Assembly (NCBI GenBank): GCA_947496605.1 | Contig: CANMDF010000003.1 | Coordinates: 248,001 to 312,000, forward strand | Source of the DNA: an uncultured Paracoccaceae bacterium | Lineage (GTDB): Bacteria > Pseudomonadota > Alphaproteobacteria > Rhodobacterales > Rhodobacteraceae | Length of the DNA stretch: 64,000 bases | Direction of reading: 5' to 3' | Shown here: positions 1-9,098 of the stretch, piece by piece | Layout: every line of letters begins with the position of its first letter | Position numbering within the stretch: position 1 is the first letter of the stretch | Made by a program: the position numbers and the translations under genes | Notes under the pieces: model-generated | Told to the model about the DNA's origin: nothing | The model's database searches: none | Seen by the model: only the letters and a program-made list of their open reading frames with translations

Positions 1-2
1 TG

Positions 3-116
3 CCGTGCGCCTTCGAAGGCTATGCCCCGCGCATGATCGCCGCAGCTTGTCACAACTGCTTCAAAGCGTCCAAAATCAGTGAAAACAGCTTGACCTTTCG
101 GCCCTCGGCAGGTTGA
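3..116 (+). other. Possible 3' end of an upstream gene, unknown product
   Basis: The reading frame entering the window at base 3 is open for 37 codons and stops with TGA at 114-116, about 40 bases before the yidC start. Its translation begins PCAFEGYAPRM and ends FRPSAG, and codon choice resembles the neighbouring genes. In this group rnpA and yidD usually lie upstream of yidC, but I recognise neither here. It may be a real C-terminus or a chance open frame. Confidence 0.25.
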
Positions 117-157
117 ACAACCCCCAGACTTTTCTAAAGAATATGGGCGGTTTTCAG

Positions 158-1981
158 ATGGACGACCAGAACAAGAACCTGATCTTGGCGACGGTACTTA
201 GCTTTGCCGTTATCGTGGCATGGACAACACTGTTCCCGCCCGAGGAATTGCTAGTCGATCCCGCGACTGAAACAGCCCAAATACTGGAAGACCCAACTTT
301 GCCGTTGGCGGAACCGGCAGCCCCCGTGGCCACGACACCAACCGAGGCACCTGAGCCTGCAGCCGAAGCACCCCGCGTGGCAATCGAAACAGGCGAATTC
401 AGCGGCTCTATTTCTTTGCAGGGTGGTCGCATCGATGATCTTGCGCTGACCAACTACCGCGAAACAATCGCTGAAGATGCCGAAGTTGTTCGCCTTTTGA
501 AACCAGTTGGTGAACCAGGCGCTTACTTTGCCTCGTTCGGCTGGACGGCCATTGACGGGCTTGATGCCGCCGCTGTTCCCGGCCCCGACACCGTCTGGTC
601 GTTGGAAAGCGGCAACACCCTGACCACGACCAGCCCAGTCACAATCGCTTGGGACAACGGCGCCGGCCAAATCTTTCGCACGGAAATCTCGGTCGATGAC
701 GCCTTTATGTTCTCGTTCGCTCAAAGCGTCGAGAATACGACCAGTAGCACCATTTCAGCCCGCCCTTACGGCCTGCTACGCCGCCATGGTCAGCCTGACG
801 ATCTAAAGAACTTCTTCATTCTGCACGAAGGTATGGTGCGAATGACAGACAACGAGCTGGAAGAAACCGGCTACGACGACATCACAGAGTACGAAGTGGA
901 CCCCCGCGAGCGCACGCAAGCCGAGCGCTTGGACGTCAATGAGAGCGGTTGGATCGGTTACACAGACCACTATTGGATGACGACCCTGATCCCGGAACAG
1001 GGCGTGCCATTCCGGTCAACGTCCAAGTATTTTGACAGTCGTGATTTGTATCAGGCCGAAGCAGTAATGCCGATTGAGACGGTCGCCGCTGGCACATCTG
1101 CTACTGTCACAACACGTCTTTTCGCAGGTGCCAAAGAATGGGAAGCCATTCGCCACTATGAAAACGAAGAAGGCGTTGGCGGTTTCTTAGACAGCATCGA
1201 TTGGGGTTGGTTCTTTTTCCTGACCAAGCCGATTTTTGCGCTGCTGCACTATCTGAACATCTTTATCGGCAACATGGGTTGGTCGATCCTGATGCTGACT
1301 GTGATCTTGAAGATCATCGTGCTGCCGCTGGCCTATAAATCCTACGTGTCCATGGCCAAGATGAAAGAACTTCAGCCAGAGATGGAGAAGTTGAAGGAAA
1401 AGACCGGCGACGATAAGCAAGCCATGCAGCAAGGCATGATGAAGCTTTATAAGGACAACAAGGTAAACCCGGCCGCGGGTTGTCTGCCGATCCTTTTGCA
1501 AATTCCGATCTTCTTTTCGCTTTATAAAGTGATCTTTGTGACCATCGAATTGCGCCACGCACCGTGGATCGGCTGGATCAAAGACCTTTCCGCGCCTGAT
1601 CCGTCGTCCTTCCTGAACCTCTTTGGCCTGTTGCCATTTGCGTCACCTGACCCCAGCTCGATCCTGTCGCTGATCTTTATCGGCATCTTGCCAATCGCTC
1701 TGGGTGTATCCATGTGGCTGCAGCAAAAGCTGAACCCGGCCCCAACAGACCCAACCCAGCAGATGATCTTTGCTTGGATGCCATGGGTGTTCATGTTCAT
1801 GCTCGGCTCATTCGCGTCCGGTCTGGTGTTGTACTGGATTGCAAACAACATCATCACCTTCACCCAGCAGTATATCATTATGCGCAGCCATGGGGCGAAA
1901 CCGGATGTGTTTGGCAACATCAAAGCCAGCTTGAAAAAGAAAGCGGCCGAGGCTGAGGCCGATAAGAAAGAGGGCAAGTAA
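158..1981 (+). CDS. yidC: Membrane protein insertase YidC
   Basis: Inserts proteins into the inner membrane, alone or with SecYEG. The 607-residue protein has an N-terminal anchor at about residues 7-25, a periplasmic domain up to about 340, then the conserved helices of the insertase core (GWSILMLTVILK, NPAAGCLPILLQIP, SGLVLYWIANN) and a Lys-rich tail. The position of the conserved groove arginine of the E. coli protein appears to be Lys (VILKIIVLPL). An upstream TTG at 113 is in frame, but ATG 158 (MDDQNKN) is the usual family start. It heads a tight run with the MOSC gene, engB and argB. Confidence 0.96.
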   Translation: MDDQNKNLILATVLSFAVIVAWTTLFPPEELLVDPATETAQILEDPTLPLAEPAAPVATTPTEAPEPAAEAPRVAIETGEFSGSISLQGGRIDDLALTNYRETIAEDAEVVRLLKPVGEPGAYFASFGWTAIDGLDAAAVPGPDTVWSLESGNTLTTTSPVTIAWDNGAGQIFRTEISVDDAFMFSFAQSVENTTSSTISARPYGLLRRHGQPDDLKNFFILHEGMVRMTDNELEETGYDDITEYEVDPRERTQAERLDVNESGWIGYTDHYWMTTLIPEQGVPFRSTSKYFDSRDLYQAEAVMPIETVAAGTSATVTTRLFAGAKEWEAIRHYENEEGVGGFLDSIDWGWFFFLTKPIFALLHYLNIFIGNMGWSILMLTVILKIIVLPLAYKSYVSMAKMKELQPEMEKLKEKTGDDKQAMQQGMMKLYKDNKVNPAAGCLPILLQIPIFFSLYKVIFVTIELRHAPWIGWIKDLSAPDPSSFLNLFGLLPFASPDPSSILSLIFIGILPIALGVSMWLQQKLNPAPTDPTQQMIFAWMPWVFMFMLGSFASGLVLYWIANNIITFTQQYIIMRSHGAKPDVFGNIKASLKKKAAEAEADKKEGK

Positions 1982-2737
1982 TTGTCCAGTGTCGCCGCGC
2001 TGTGGCGGCACCCCATCAAGAGCCACGGTCGCGAAGCGCTGGATAAGGTCACATTGACCGCCGGAGAAACGATGCCTTGGGATAGGCATTGGGCGGTGAC
2101 ACATGAGGCCAGCAAGTTTGACCCCGATGATCCACGGTGGGTCATGTGTCGCAACTTTATGATTGGTGTGGCGACACCCGGTATTGCGGGCATCTGGGCG
2201 AGGTTGGATGAAGACACAAGCACGCTCACACTGCGCCATGACAGTATCGGGTCGCATCGCTTTCAACCGGACAACCCTGATCATCTGCAAGGGTTCCTTG
2301 ATTGGGTCACCCCCTTGTGCCCCGCGGACAAACGACAGTCCCGCGCCATCGTAGCCGCACCCAACCGCGGCATGACGGACAGCGCCTATCCGTCCGTATC
2401 GATTATGAACACCGCGACACATAAAGCAGTTGAGACACAGATTGGACACCCGCTTGAGACCGAGCGCTGGCGCGGCAACATCTGGATTGACGGTTTGGAT
2501 GCATGGGATGAGTTCGATTGGACCGGACGGACCGTGCGGATCGGCACGGCCGAGCTGAAAATCGAGGAACCTATCCGTCGCTGCATGGCGACCGCGGCCA
2601 ACCCACACACCGGGGTACGCGACGCCGATACTTTGGGCGCTTTGCGCGATGGCTGGGACCATCAGCACTTTGGCGTCTATGCCACCGTCTCGAAGGGCGG
2701 TAAGGTTGCCCTGAATGACAAGTTAGAGGTCCTGTAA
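1982..2737 (+). CDS. MOSC domain-containing protein
   Basis: MOSC proteins bind sulfur carriers or molybdenum cofactor and resemble the C-terminal domain of Moco sulfurase. This 251-residue protein has the N-terminal beta-barrel signature (LWRHPIKSHGREALDKV, WDRHWAVTHE) and a MOSC part with RWRGNIWIDG and IRRCMATAANP. The Cys in the latter motif is the likely functional residue. The first codon is TTG, directly after the yidC stop, with a GAGGG ribosome site inside yidC seven bases upstream. The next in-frame ATG would remove the conserved N-terminus. It lies two bases before engB, so it is probably co-transcribed. The substrate is unknown. Confidence 0.85.
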   Translation: MSSVAALWRHPIKSHGREALDKVTLTAGETMPWDRHWAVTHEASKFDPDDPRWVMCRNFMIGVATPGIAGIWARLDEDTSTLTLRHDSIGSHRFQPDNPDHLQGFLDWVTPLCPADKRQSRAIVAAPNRGMTDSAYPSVSIMNTATHKAVETQIGHPLETERWRGNIWIDGLDAWDEFDWTGRTVRIGTAELKIEEPIRRCMATAANPHTGVRDADTLGALRDGWDHQHFGVYATVSKGGKVALNDKLEVL

Positions 2738-2739
2738 GA

Positions 2740-3387
2740 ATGGAAATGCGGTTTCCCGAGGCGGAAGAGCCTGACGCACATGCCCTTGAAAAAGGGCGCC
2801 TGCTGTTCGCGGGCGAGACCGATTTCGTCAAAGGCGTGGTTGCTATGGACGGGCTGCCACCAGCCGACCGGGTTGAAATCTGCCTTGCAGGGCGGTCAAA
2901 CGTCGGCAAGTCTTCTTTGATCAACGCCCTGACCGGACGCAAAGGCCTTGCACGCGCATCCAACACACCGGGCCGCACCCAAGAGATCAACTTTTTCACG
3001 GCGGGCGATATCTACGTCGTTGACCTGCCCGGTTATGGCTTTGCCAATGCGCCTTTAGCCGTGGTTGAAAAATGGCAACGGCTGCTCAAGCAGTACCTGT
3101 CGGGCAGGCAAACGCTGCGCCGTGTCTTTGTGCTGATCGATGCGCGGCATGGCGCGAAAGCTGTTGATGAAGAGATTATGTCGCTGCTCGATAGCTCTGC
3201 TGTAACCTTTCAGGTCGTTATGACCAAAGTCGACAAATTAAAGGGCGACGCTCTGGAAGCCTCGCTTGCCAAGACGCGTGCGGCTTTGGCGAAGCACCCT
3301 GCCGCCTTTCCTGAATTGATCCTGTCATCGTCTGAAAAGGGCGATGGGATCCAGACGCTGCGCGCTGTCATCGCAGGCATCGCATGA
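2740..3387 (+). CDS. engB: Ribosome biogenesis GTPase EngB (YsxC/YihA)
   Basis: Small GTPase needed for assembly of the large ribosomal subunit and, in several bacteria, for division. The 215-residue protein shows the G1 motif GRSNVGKS at residues 51-58, the G2 region TPGRTQ at about 76-81, G3 DLPGYG at 95-100 and G4 TKVD at about 162-165. An N-terminal extension of about 25 residues precedes the core, common in alphaproteobacteria. An AGAGG site lies upstream. The end touches argB, so translation may be coupled. Confidence 0.96.
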   Translation: MEMRFPEAEEPDAHALEKGRLLFAGETDFVKGVVAMDGLPPADRVEICLAGRSNVGKSSLINALTGRKGLARASNTPGRTQEINFFTAGDIYVVDLPGYGFANAPLAVVEKWQRLLKQYLSGRQTLRRVFVLIDARHGAKAVDEEIMSLLDSSAVTFQVVMTKVDKLKGDALEASLAKTRAALAKHPAAFPELILSSSEKGDGIQTLRAVIAGIA

Positions 3388-3404
3388 AGACAAGGACTGA
3401 AGAC

Positions 3405-4259
3405 ATGAACCGTGATTGGATCGCCACCGCCAGCACCCTCAGCAAAGCTCTGCCGTATATGCAGCGCTATGCGGGTGCGACCGTTGTGATCAAACTGGGC
3501 GGTCATGCGATGGGCAGTGACGACGCCATGCGCGGCTTTGCCCGTGACGTGGTGTTGATGCGGCAAGTGGGTCTGAACCCTGTTGTGGTGCACGGCGGCG
3601 GGCCGATGATTAATGAATTGCTAGGCAAGCTGGATATCCAGTCCGAATTCGTCAACGGGAAACGCGTCACGGACCAAGCGACGATGGATGTGGTGGAAAT
3701 GGTCCTGTCCGGTCAGGTGAACAACCGCCTTGTGCAAGCAATCTGCGACGAAGGCGGCAAAGCCGTTGGGCTATCTGGCAAAGACGCGCGTCTGGTGGTG
3801 TGCGAACAAGCCGATCCTGCCTTGGGCTTTGTGGGCAAACCCGTTGCCGTTGATCCGACGATCCTGCGCGACCTTCATGCCGCCGATGCGATCCCTGTCA
3901 TTGCCCCGCTCGGCATGGGCCGTGATGGTGAGACGTTCAACATGAACGGTGACACTGCCGCAGGGGCAATCGCCGGTGCGCTCAATGCGGACCGCCTGTT
4001 GCTTTTGACTGATGTCGAGGGTGTGAAAGACAAATCAGGTGAAGTCCTGACCGAGATTGACCCCAAGATCATTCCCGGCCTGATCGCAGATGGCACCATC
4101 GCCGGCGGGATGATCCCCAAAACAGAGACCGCACTGGCCGCAATGAATGAAGGGGTTCGTGCTGTGGTTATTCTGGATGGACGTGCGCCCAACGCTTGCT
4201 TGCTCGAGCTGTTTACTGACCATGGTGCAGGCTCACTGATCCGCAGGCCAAAGTCGTAA
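3405..4259 (+). CDS. argB: Acetylglutamate kinase ArgB
   Basis: Phosphorylates N-acetylglutamate, the second step of the arginine route. The 284-residue protein carries the N-terminal lysine motif [11 protein letters not shown], the substrate loop [22 protein letters not shown], and the C-terminal [13 protein letters not shown] characteristic of the family. Two starts are possible: ATG 3384, which overlaps the engB stop as ATGA, and ATG 3405, seven codons later with an AAGGA site nine bases upstream. I prefer the second because of the ribosome site. It is the last gene of the yidC run. Confidence 0.95.
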   Translation: MNRDWIATASTLSKALPYMQRYAGATVVIKLGGHAMGSDDAMRGFARDVVLMRQVGLNPVVVHGGGPMINELLGKLDIQSEFVNGKRVTDQATMDVVEMVLSGQVNNRLVQAICDEGGKAVGLSGKDARLVVCEQADPALGFVGKPVAVDPTILRDLHAADAIPVIAPLGMGRDGETFNMNGDTAAGAIAGALNADRLLLLTDVEGVKDKSGEVLTEIDPKIIPGLIADGTIAGGMIPKTETALAAMNEGVRAVVILDGRAPNACLLELFTDHGAGSLIRRPKS

Positions 4260-4320
4260 TATCCATACTTTGAGGTAGTAAGGTTCCTTGATACCGTCGC
4301 GGCAGAAAATGGAGGCCGTC

Positions 4321-4839
4321 ATGAAACCTGTTACCCCCGCAATCGCACTATGCCTCGCGGCTATCGGGGCCCCTGCTCACGCAGCAGTCGAGGCATGTAT
4401 GGTCGATACTTGGATCGCTGATATGGGTGATATTGCGGATATGATGGCGCTACAGATGCAAGGTGCGGCTGCACCCGTGGGTGGCGAAGTTTCTATGCAG
4501 ATCGCTGGCAACGGTGCGTTCACATTGCTTGCCGATGATATGATCATCAATGTACAGGTGCCAAACGCGCCGGCAATGGACGTCAAAGTCGTCGGATATA
4601 GTGCCGGCCTATTTGATGCCGCTGACAACGTCTTTAGCGCCTCAGTCAATGACTACAATTTGGTTGGCTCTGCCGATGTCCTTGGCCAGACGATGGAGAT
4701 CCCTTTTACTTCAGCGACAGGTCTCGGTGGTGGTGGTGTCGGGTGGTTTGAATGCGCAGGCGACACGCTCCGGTTTGAGGTCAGCACTGGCGGTGCCGCT
4801 GATACAAATCGCATGCCGCGGCTATGGCGTAGACGCTAA
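4321..4839 (+). CDS. Secreted protein of unknown function
   Basis: The 172-residue product starts with a signal peptide (about 20 residues, cleavage probably after APAHA). ATG 4321 has a GGAGG site just upstream, so I prefer it to the earlier frame opening at 4288. The mature part is rich in Ala, Gly and Asp, has a repeating beta-strand look, contains two cysteines (EACMVD and FECAGD) that could form a disulfide, and ends in a basic RLWRRR. I do not recognise a family. A single lipocalin-like beta barrel is a guess. Confidence 0.7.
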   Translation: MKPVTPAIALCLAAIGAPAHAAVEACMVDTWIADMGDIADMMALQMQGAAAPVGGEVSMQIAGNGAFTLLADDMIINVQVPNAPAMDVKVVGYSAGLFDAADNVFSASVNDYNLVGSADVLGQTMEIPFTSATGLGGGGVGWFECAGDTLRFEVSTGGAADTNRMPRLWRRR

Positions 4840-4878
4840 GCTCTGGTCTTCTTTGCGGCACCGACTACAGTCGTACGA

Positions 4879-5490
4879 ATGACATACGATATGCTAAAAA
4901 ATGCTTTGGAGCCGTTGGGTTTGCGATCGCTGGGCGACTGCCCAGACGGTGATATGACGATCACTCTGATCGGGCCGGATGAACCCGCCTTTTGGCCAAT
5001 CTTTATTGCCAGCGCCGAGTACAAGGATGGCAACGCTGACCCGATGGATCGGTGGTCCTTGCGTGTTCTGACAGAAATAGCCGACACATTGGATGCGGAA
5101 CCTCTGTTCCCTTTCGGCGGTCCACCCTATGCCCCGTTCTTTACTTGGGCCAAACAAACAGGGCGGTTCTGGGCCTCACCCATTGGCTTTCTGGTGCATG
5201 ATGAAACGGGGCTGTTCACATCGTTTCGTGGCGCATTGCGCTGGCAGAAACCCGCAGACATTGGTACCGCCCCGCAACCCTGTCGGACCTGCGCCAAACC
5301 CTGTACGGCTGCCTGCCCCGTCGGTGCATTCAACGACGGCTATGATGTGACCGCCTGCAAAACGCACGTCGCCTCACCGGCTGGCACCACCTGCCGCACG
5401 CAAGGCTGCCTTGCCCTCCGTGCATGCCCTGTGGGCCAAGGCACCCGCCTACCCGCGCAAGCCGCTTTCCACATGGAGGCCTTTCTATGA
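4879..5490 (+). CDS. 4Fe-4S ferredoxin-type protein
   Basis: The 203-residue protein has a C-terminal cysteine cluster: CRTCAKPCTAACPVGAF at about residues 137-153, then CKTHV, CRTQGCLALRACPVG. This is the double-cluster arrangement of small QueG-like ferredoxin proteins found in Rhodobacterales. The N-terminal half (IGPDEPAFWPIFIASAEYKDG, DRWSLRVLTEIAD) fits the same orphan family. The partner and reaction are unknown. Its stop overlaps the next start as ATGA, indicating translational coupling with the phosphatase gene. Confidence 0.8.
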   Translation: MTYDMLKNALEPLGLRSLGDCPDGDMTITLIGPDEPAFWPIFIASAEYKDGNADPMDRWSLRVLTEIADTLDAEPLFPFGGPPYAPFFTWAKQTGRFWASPIGFLVHDETGLFTSFRGALRWQKPADIGTAPQPCRTCAKPCTAACPVGAFNDGYDVTACKTHVASPAGTTCRTQGCLALRACPVGQGTRLPAQAAFHMEAFL

Positions 5491-6014
5491 CCCTGCGCCT
5501 GATCCTGATCCGCCATGCGAAATCCAGTTGGAGCGATCCTTTCGGCGATGACCACGAAAGAGTGTTGAACAAGCGCGGGCAAACATCGGCCACAGCGATC
5601 GGGACATGGATGGCACAGGAGACATACGTACCTGATGTCATGCTGTGCTCCGACGCCGCGCGGACGCAAGAAACGGCTGATTTGATCCTGTCGGAACTAT
5701 CAGCGCAACCAAAGCTGCAACTGTCAGGACGCATCTATCATGCAGCACCTGACACGATCCTTGATCTGGTCCAGCAACAGACGGTCAAGACGGTGGCAGT
5801 CGTCGGCCATAATCCGGGCATTGGGATGCTGGCAAACGCGCTCGTCACAACCCCGCCGGCGCATCATCGGTTCAGTGATTATCCAACCTGCGCGACAACC
5901 GTCATTGATTTTGAGCTTGATAAATGGCGGGACATTCAGCCTCGCTTAGGTGAATGCAAAGCATTTGTTGTGCCGCGTGATCTGATTGGGACGTCAGCGC
6001 AAGACATCGAATAG
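5487..6014 (+). CDS. Histidine phosphatase family protein (SixA-like)
   Basis: Small phosphohistidine phosphatase of the phosphoglycerate mutase-like fold. The 175-residue protein opens with the catalytic LILIRHAKSSW (RHA at about residues 8-10). It also has the second-half motif VAVVGHNPGIGMLA, where the His completes the active site. The length matches SixA, which acts on histidine-phosphotransfer domains, but the substrate here is not shown by sequence. ATG 5487 overlaps the previous stop and has a GGAGG site. Some upstream in-frame codons are open but overlap the ferredoxin gene. Confidence 0.85.
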   Translation: MTLRLILIRHAKSSWSDPFGDDHERVLNKRGQTSATAIGTWMAQETYVPDVMLCSDAARTQETADLILSELSAQPKLQLSGRIYHAAPDTILDLVQQQTVKTVAVVGHNPGIGMLANALVTTPPAHHRFSDYPTCATTVIDFELDKWRDIQPRLGECKAFVVPRDLIGTSAQDIE

Positions 6015-6042
6015 GCGACAACACTGGGAATATCAAAATAGA

Positions 6043-6074
6043 AAACGCCCACCGTGGTCAGACGGCAGGCGTTT
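6043..6074. terminator. Bidirectional intrinsic terminator
   Basis: An inverted repeat AAACGCC...GGCGTTT with an inner CCGT/ACGG stem lies between the convergent genes ending at 6014 and 6101. A/T tracts lie on both sides, so it can end transcription from either direction. Confidence 0.7.
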
Positions 6075-6100
6075 AAAATTCTTTTAAGAACTGAGCGGTC

Positions 6101-6730
6101 TTAGGCTGTCTTGCGACGCCGCGCCAGAACTAAGCCACCAAGACCCGACAGCAGCAAAAGCATACCAGCAGGAAGAGGAACAGCCGCGATTTCAAGTTTA
6201 TACTCCATGACGTTGCCGCCAGTTGCTTCGCCACCAGACGCATCAAGGTTGAACAATGTAAGCGCAGACAGATCAGCGATCGTAGTCAGAGACGTGACCG
6301 CAGGGTTCACGACATTGCTGATTGTGCCAATAGTTGCGCCACCAAGAGACCATGTCGCATCGAAAGCAGACACTGGAGTTGTCACGTTGCCATCCGGATC
6401 TGTGAAACGTAGGCTCGACAGTGTGAGACGGTAAAAACCATTGCCAAGCAGATTGAAAACATCAGCATACTGGTTGTTGTTCAAACCGCGGATACCACCA
6501 AAAACGGTTCCTGTTCCCATCCCGCTGAAACTGATGTTGACTGTCGGTCCGTTGATTTGCCCACCATCACCAAAAGTAGCATCGCAATTCCCGTTGGCTT
6601 CAACCGGAAGCAAGCTGTTTGGGCCTTCACAAACTGTGCCACCAATGTTCAACGTGGCTGCGTGGCTTACGCTCGCCGAAAAAATCAAAACGCCAATAAA
6701 AGTAAGAAATTTATTTAGTTTAAGTGCCAT
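6101..6730 (-). CDS. Secreted protein with VPLPA-type C-terminal sorting signal
   Basis: The 209-residue product starts with a signal peptide (MALKLNKFLTFIGV to about SVSHA) and ends with VPLPAGMLLLLSGLGGL followed by a hydrophobic stretch and ARRRK. That tail is the VPLPA-CTERM sorting signal, related to PEP-CTERM, known in Rhodobacterales. The middle is Asn/Gly-rich and beta-like with two cysteines near the N-terminus. An AGGAG site lies eight bases before ATG 6730. Further upstream in-frame codons exist, but this start gives a clean signal peptide. No sortase-like processing gene is in the window. Confidence 0.85.
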   Translation of the reverse strand: MALKLNKFLTFIGVLIFSASVSHAATLNIGGTVCEGPNSLLPVEANGNCDATFGDGGQINGPTVNISFSGMGTGTVFGGIRGLNNNQYADVFNLLGNGFYRLTLSSLRFTDPDGNVTTPVSAFDATWSLGGATIGTISNVVNPAVTSLTTIADLSALTLFNLDASGGEATGGNVMEYKLEIAAVPLPAGMLLLLSGLGGLVLARRRKTA

Positions 6731-6975
6731 CCACTCAACTCCTCGCAAACTGAACGCATGATTCGCACGCGTTTTAAATTGATTAACAGTTGTTAACATA
6801 GCATTAACTGCTCTTTGGATCAAACTTTCTCTTATTCCAGATCGGCAGGGTCGGCGAGATCGCTTATTTTTTGAGCAAGCATTGACGGCGAGAGCAAGCG
6901 CCGTAGCTGCCAAATCAATTCATCAGGGGGAAGCATTCCAAATGCAACGAGTGCTGAACCAGCCTCATCGACAAA

Positions 6976-7005
6976 AAAAAGCCCCGGTCTTCACCGGGGC
7001 TTTTT
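6976..7005 (-). terminator. Terminator of the aap transporter operon
   Basis: A near-perfect hairpin AAAAGCCCCGGT / ACCGGGGCTTTT lies 20 bases beyond the aapP stop. Read on the minus strand, it is followed by a long T tract. Confidence 0.88.
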
Positions 7006-7024
7006 CAATTCAATCACTTAAGTC

Positions 7025-7792
7025 CTAGTGACCCAAAATCTGGCTCAAGAACAACTGGGTCCGGTCGGACTTGGGGTTGTTAAAGAACTCTTCGGGCTCG
7101 TTCTGTTCCACGATCTGACCCTGGTCCATAAAGATCACGCGGTTGGCGACCTGACGGGCAAAGCCCATTTCGTGGGTCACGCAGAGCATGGTCATGCCTT
7201 CCTCAGCGAGTGAGATCATGGTGTCGAGCACCTCTTTGATCATCTCTGGGTCAAGCGCCGATGTCGGTTCATCGAACAGCATGATCCGTGGCTTCATGCA
7301 CAGCGAACGGGCAATCGCCACACGCTGTTGCTGTCCACCGGACAATTGACCGGGGTACTTGTCGGCCTGCTCGGGGATTTTGACCTTCTCAAGGAAGTGC
7401 ATCGCCGTTTCTTCGGCTTCCTTCTTGGGTGTTTTACGCACCCAGATCGGGGCCAGCGTGCAGTTCTCAAGGATCGTCAGATGCGGGAACAGGTTGAAGT
7501 GCTGAAAGCACATGCCAACCTCTGACCGGATCTTATCGATGTTCTTAAGGTCTGAGGACAGCAATGTGCCGTCAACGGTGATCTTGCCTTGCTGGTGCTC
7601 TTCCAATGCGTTGATGCAGCGGATCAGCGTGGATTTACCGGACCCTGACGGGCCACAGATGACGATCCGCTCGCCTTGGTACACCGACAGGTCGATGTCG
7701 CGCAGCACGTGGAACGACCCATACCATTTGTTCATATTCTCAATGGTAATCGCCAGCTGGTCGGACACTTGGAGTTTGTTTGCTTCGGCCAT
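7025..7792 (-). CDS. aapP: General L-amino acid ABC transporter, ATP-binding protein AapP/BztD
   Basis: ATPase that powers uptake of glutamate, glutamine, aspartate and other L-amino acids through AapQM. The 255-residue protein has Walker [10 protein letters not shown], the signature [15 protein letters not shown], Walker [14 protein letters not shown] and the H-loop VTHEMGFAR. The C-terminus [10 protein letters not shown] is typical of the polar amino acid transporter ATPases. It is the last gene of the aapJQMP operon, 12 bases after aapM, and is followed by a strong terminator. Confidence 0.95.
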   Translation of the reverse strand: MAEANKLQVSDQLAITIENMNKWYGSFHVLRDIDLSVYQGERIVICGPSGSGKSTLIRCINALEEHQQGKITVDGTLLSSDLKNIDKIRSEVGMCFQHFNLFPHLTILENCTLAPIWVRKTPKKEAEETAMHFLEKVKIPEQADKYPGQLSGGQQQRVAIARSLCMKPRIMLFDEPTSALDPEMIKEVLDTMISLAEEGMTMLCVTHEMGFARQVANRVIFMDQGQIVEQNEPEEFFNNPKSDRTQLFLSQILGH

Positions 7793-7804
7793 AGTATTAG
7801 CCTC

Positions 7805-9097
7805 CTATCGGTGGTCGGTTGCGAGCCTACGCTCCAACCATTGTGAGTATTGTGAGATGCCGTAGCACACGACGAAGAACAGCACGGAAGCGGCCATAAA
7901 CAGCTCCCAGTAGACACCGTTCCAGTCGGTCGACGACAAAATGGGACCGCGGATCATGCCCACGACATCAAACATCGAGATGACTGAGACCAGCGTGGTG
8001 TCCTTGAACAGGCCAACAGCAATGTTGACGATACCGGGGATCGATATCTTCAGCGCTTGCGGCAAGATAATCAAACGCATGGCTTGTGCGTAGTCCAGAC
8101 CAAGGCTGTCTGCGGCCTCATACTGTCCCTTTGGCAAAGCGGCCAAACCACCCCGGATCACCTCGGCGATATAGGCCGAAGAGAACATGGTGATCATGAT
8201 GATCACGCGCAAGATCAGGTCAAACGTCGTTCCCGGCGGCAGAAAGTACGCTAGCACCACGTTCGCAACAAAGAGCAATGTAATCAGTGGCACACCACGG
8301 ATGAACTCAATGAAGCAGACGCAGATCCACTTAATGATCGGCATGTCCGACTGACGGCCAAGCGCCAGCACGATACCCAGCGGCACGGACAACGATACAC
8401 ATGTCACACCAAGGATCATGTTCAGCATAAAGCCACCCATGTTGCGTGATTGGACGGCTTCCAGGAACGGCTCTTCCGGTGCAATCGCACCAACGATGAA
8501 GCCGCCGATATACCATGCGATAAACGCGGCAATAACGCCTCCGAAAAAGCCCATCGCAAAACTGTCTTTCACATAACGTGAATAAACCAGATATCCGACC
8601 ATGATGCCTGCAAGAGCAAACAACGGCGTAAAGATCGTTCCGCCCCAGATCAGCCAGAAGGCAATGAAAGGATAGAGCCCTGTGAAGATCAGTAGTTTAC
8701 GCGGCAGATCAAAGAACATGACCGGGGCTGCAGCTATAAACAGCAGAATAAAGGCCAAGCCCGGACGCCAGTAATGCTCAACCGGGTAGCTAAACCCAAA
8801 CAAGAGCTGGTTCCAACGTTCCGAAATCACCGAGAAACAAGCGCCGGTAGTGCCATCTAGAACTTCACGGCATTCCGCCAGTGAGTCAGTGTTCCAGACA
8901 CCATTTGCAATCCACGGACCAACAAAGGCCACCAAAAGGTAGATCACGTAAAGCGATACAAGTGTCAGGATCCCGCTTGGGATGCTTGAGAAAAGGTTTT
9001 CGCGGGCCCACTTTACAGCCCCTGCTTGGCTTGCCGGTGGTGGCAGCTGCGGCAAGGTTTCTGTGCGGACGAAAGCGACTGAATTGTTATCTGACAT
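7805..9097 (-). CDS. aapM: General L-amino acid ABC transporter permease AapM/BztC
   Basis: Second membrane subunit of the amino acid importer. The 430-residue protein has several hydrophobic helices and the long insertion typical of AapM/BztC. The ATPase-contact loop is EVIRGGLAALPKGQYEAADS, followed by LPQALKISIPGIVN near the C-terminus. It is nearly adjacent to aapQ (one base between) and precedes aapP. The N-terminal 35 residues are cytosolic and Pro/Ala-rich. Confidence 0.94.
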   Translation of the reverse strand: MSDNNSVAFVRTETLPQLPPPASQAGAVKWARENLFSSIPSGILTLVSLYVIYLLVAFVGPWIANGVWNTDSLAECREVLDGTTGACFSVISERWNQLLFGFSYPVEHYWRPGLAFILLFIAAAPVMFFDLPRKLLIFTGLYPFIAFWLIWGGTIFTPLFALAGIMVGYLVYSRYVKDSFAMGFFGGVIAAFIAWYIGGFIVGAIAPEEPFLEAVQSRNMGGFMLNMILGVTCVSLSVPLGIVLALGRQSDMPIIKWICVCFIEFIRGVPLITLLFVANVVLAYFLPPGTTFDLILRVIIMITMFSSAYIAEVIRGGLAALPKGQYEAADSLGLDYAQAMRLIILPQALKISIPGIVNIAVGLFKDTTLVSVISMFDVVGMIRGPILSSTDWNGVYWELFMAASVLFFVVCYGISQYSQWLERRLATDHR

Positions 9098-9098
9098 A

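Noticed and set aside
113..157. TTG 113 as the yidC start
   Set aside because: ATG 158 gives the usual N-terminus MDDQNKN followed by the first helix; the TTG adds an atypical leader and overlaps the upstream frame.
1808..2668. A 286-codon minus-strand frame opposite yidC and the MOSC gene
   Set aside because: No recognisable domain, and both plus-strand genes are well supported.
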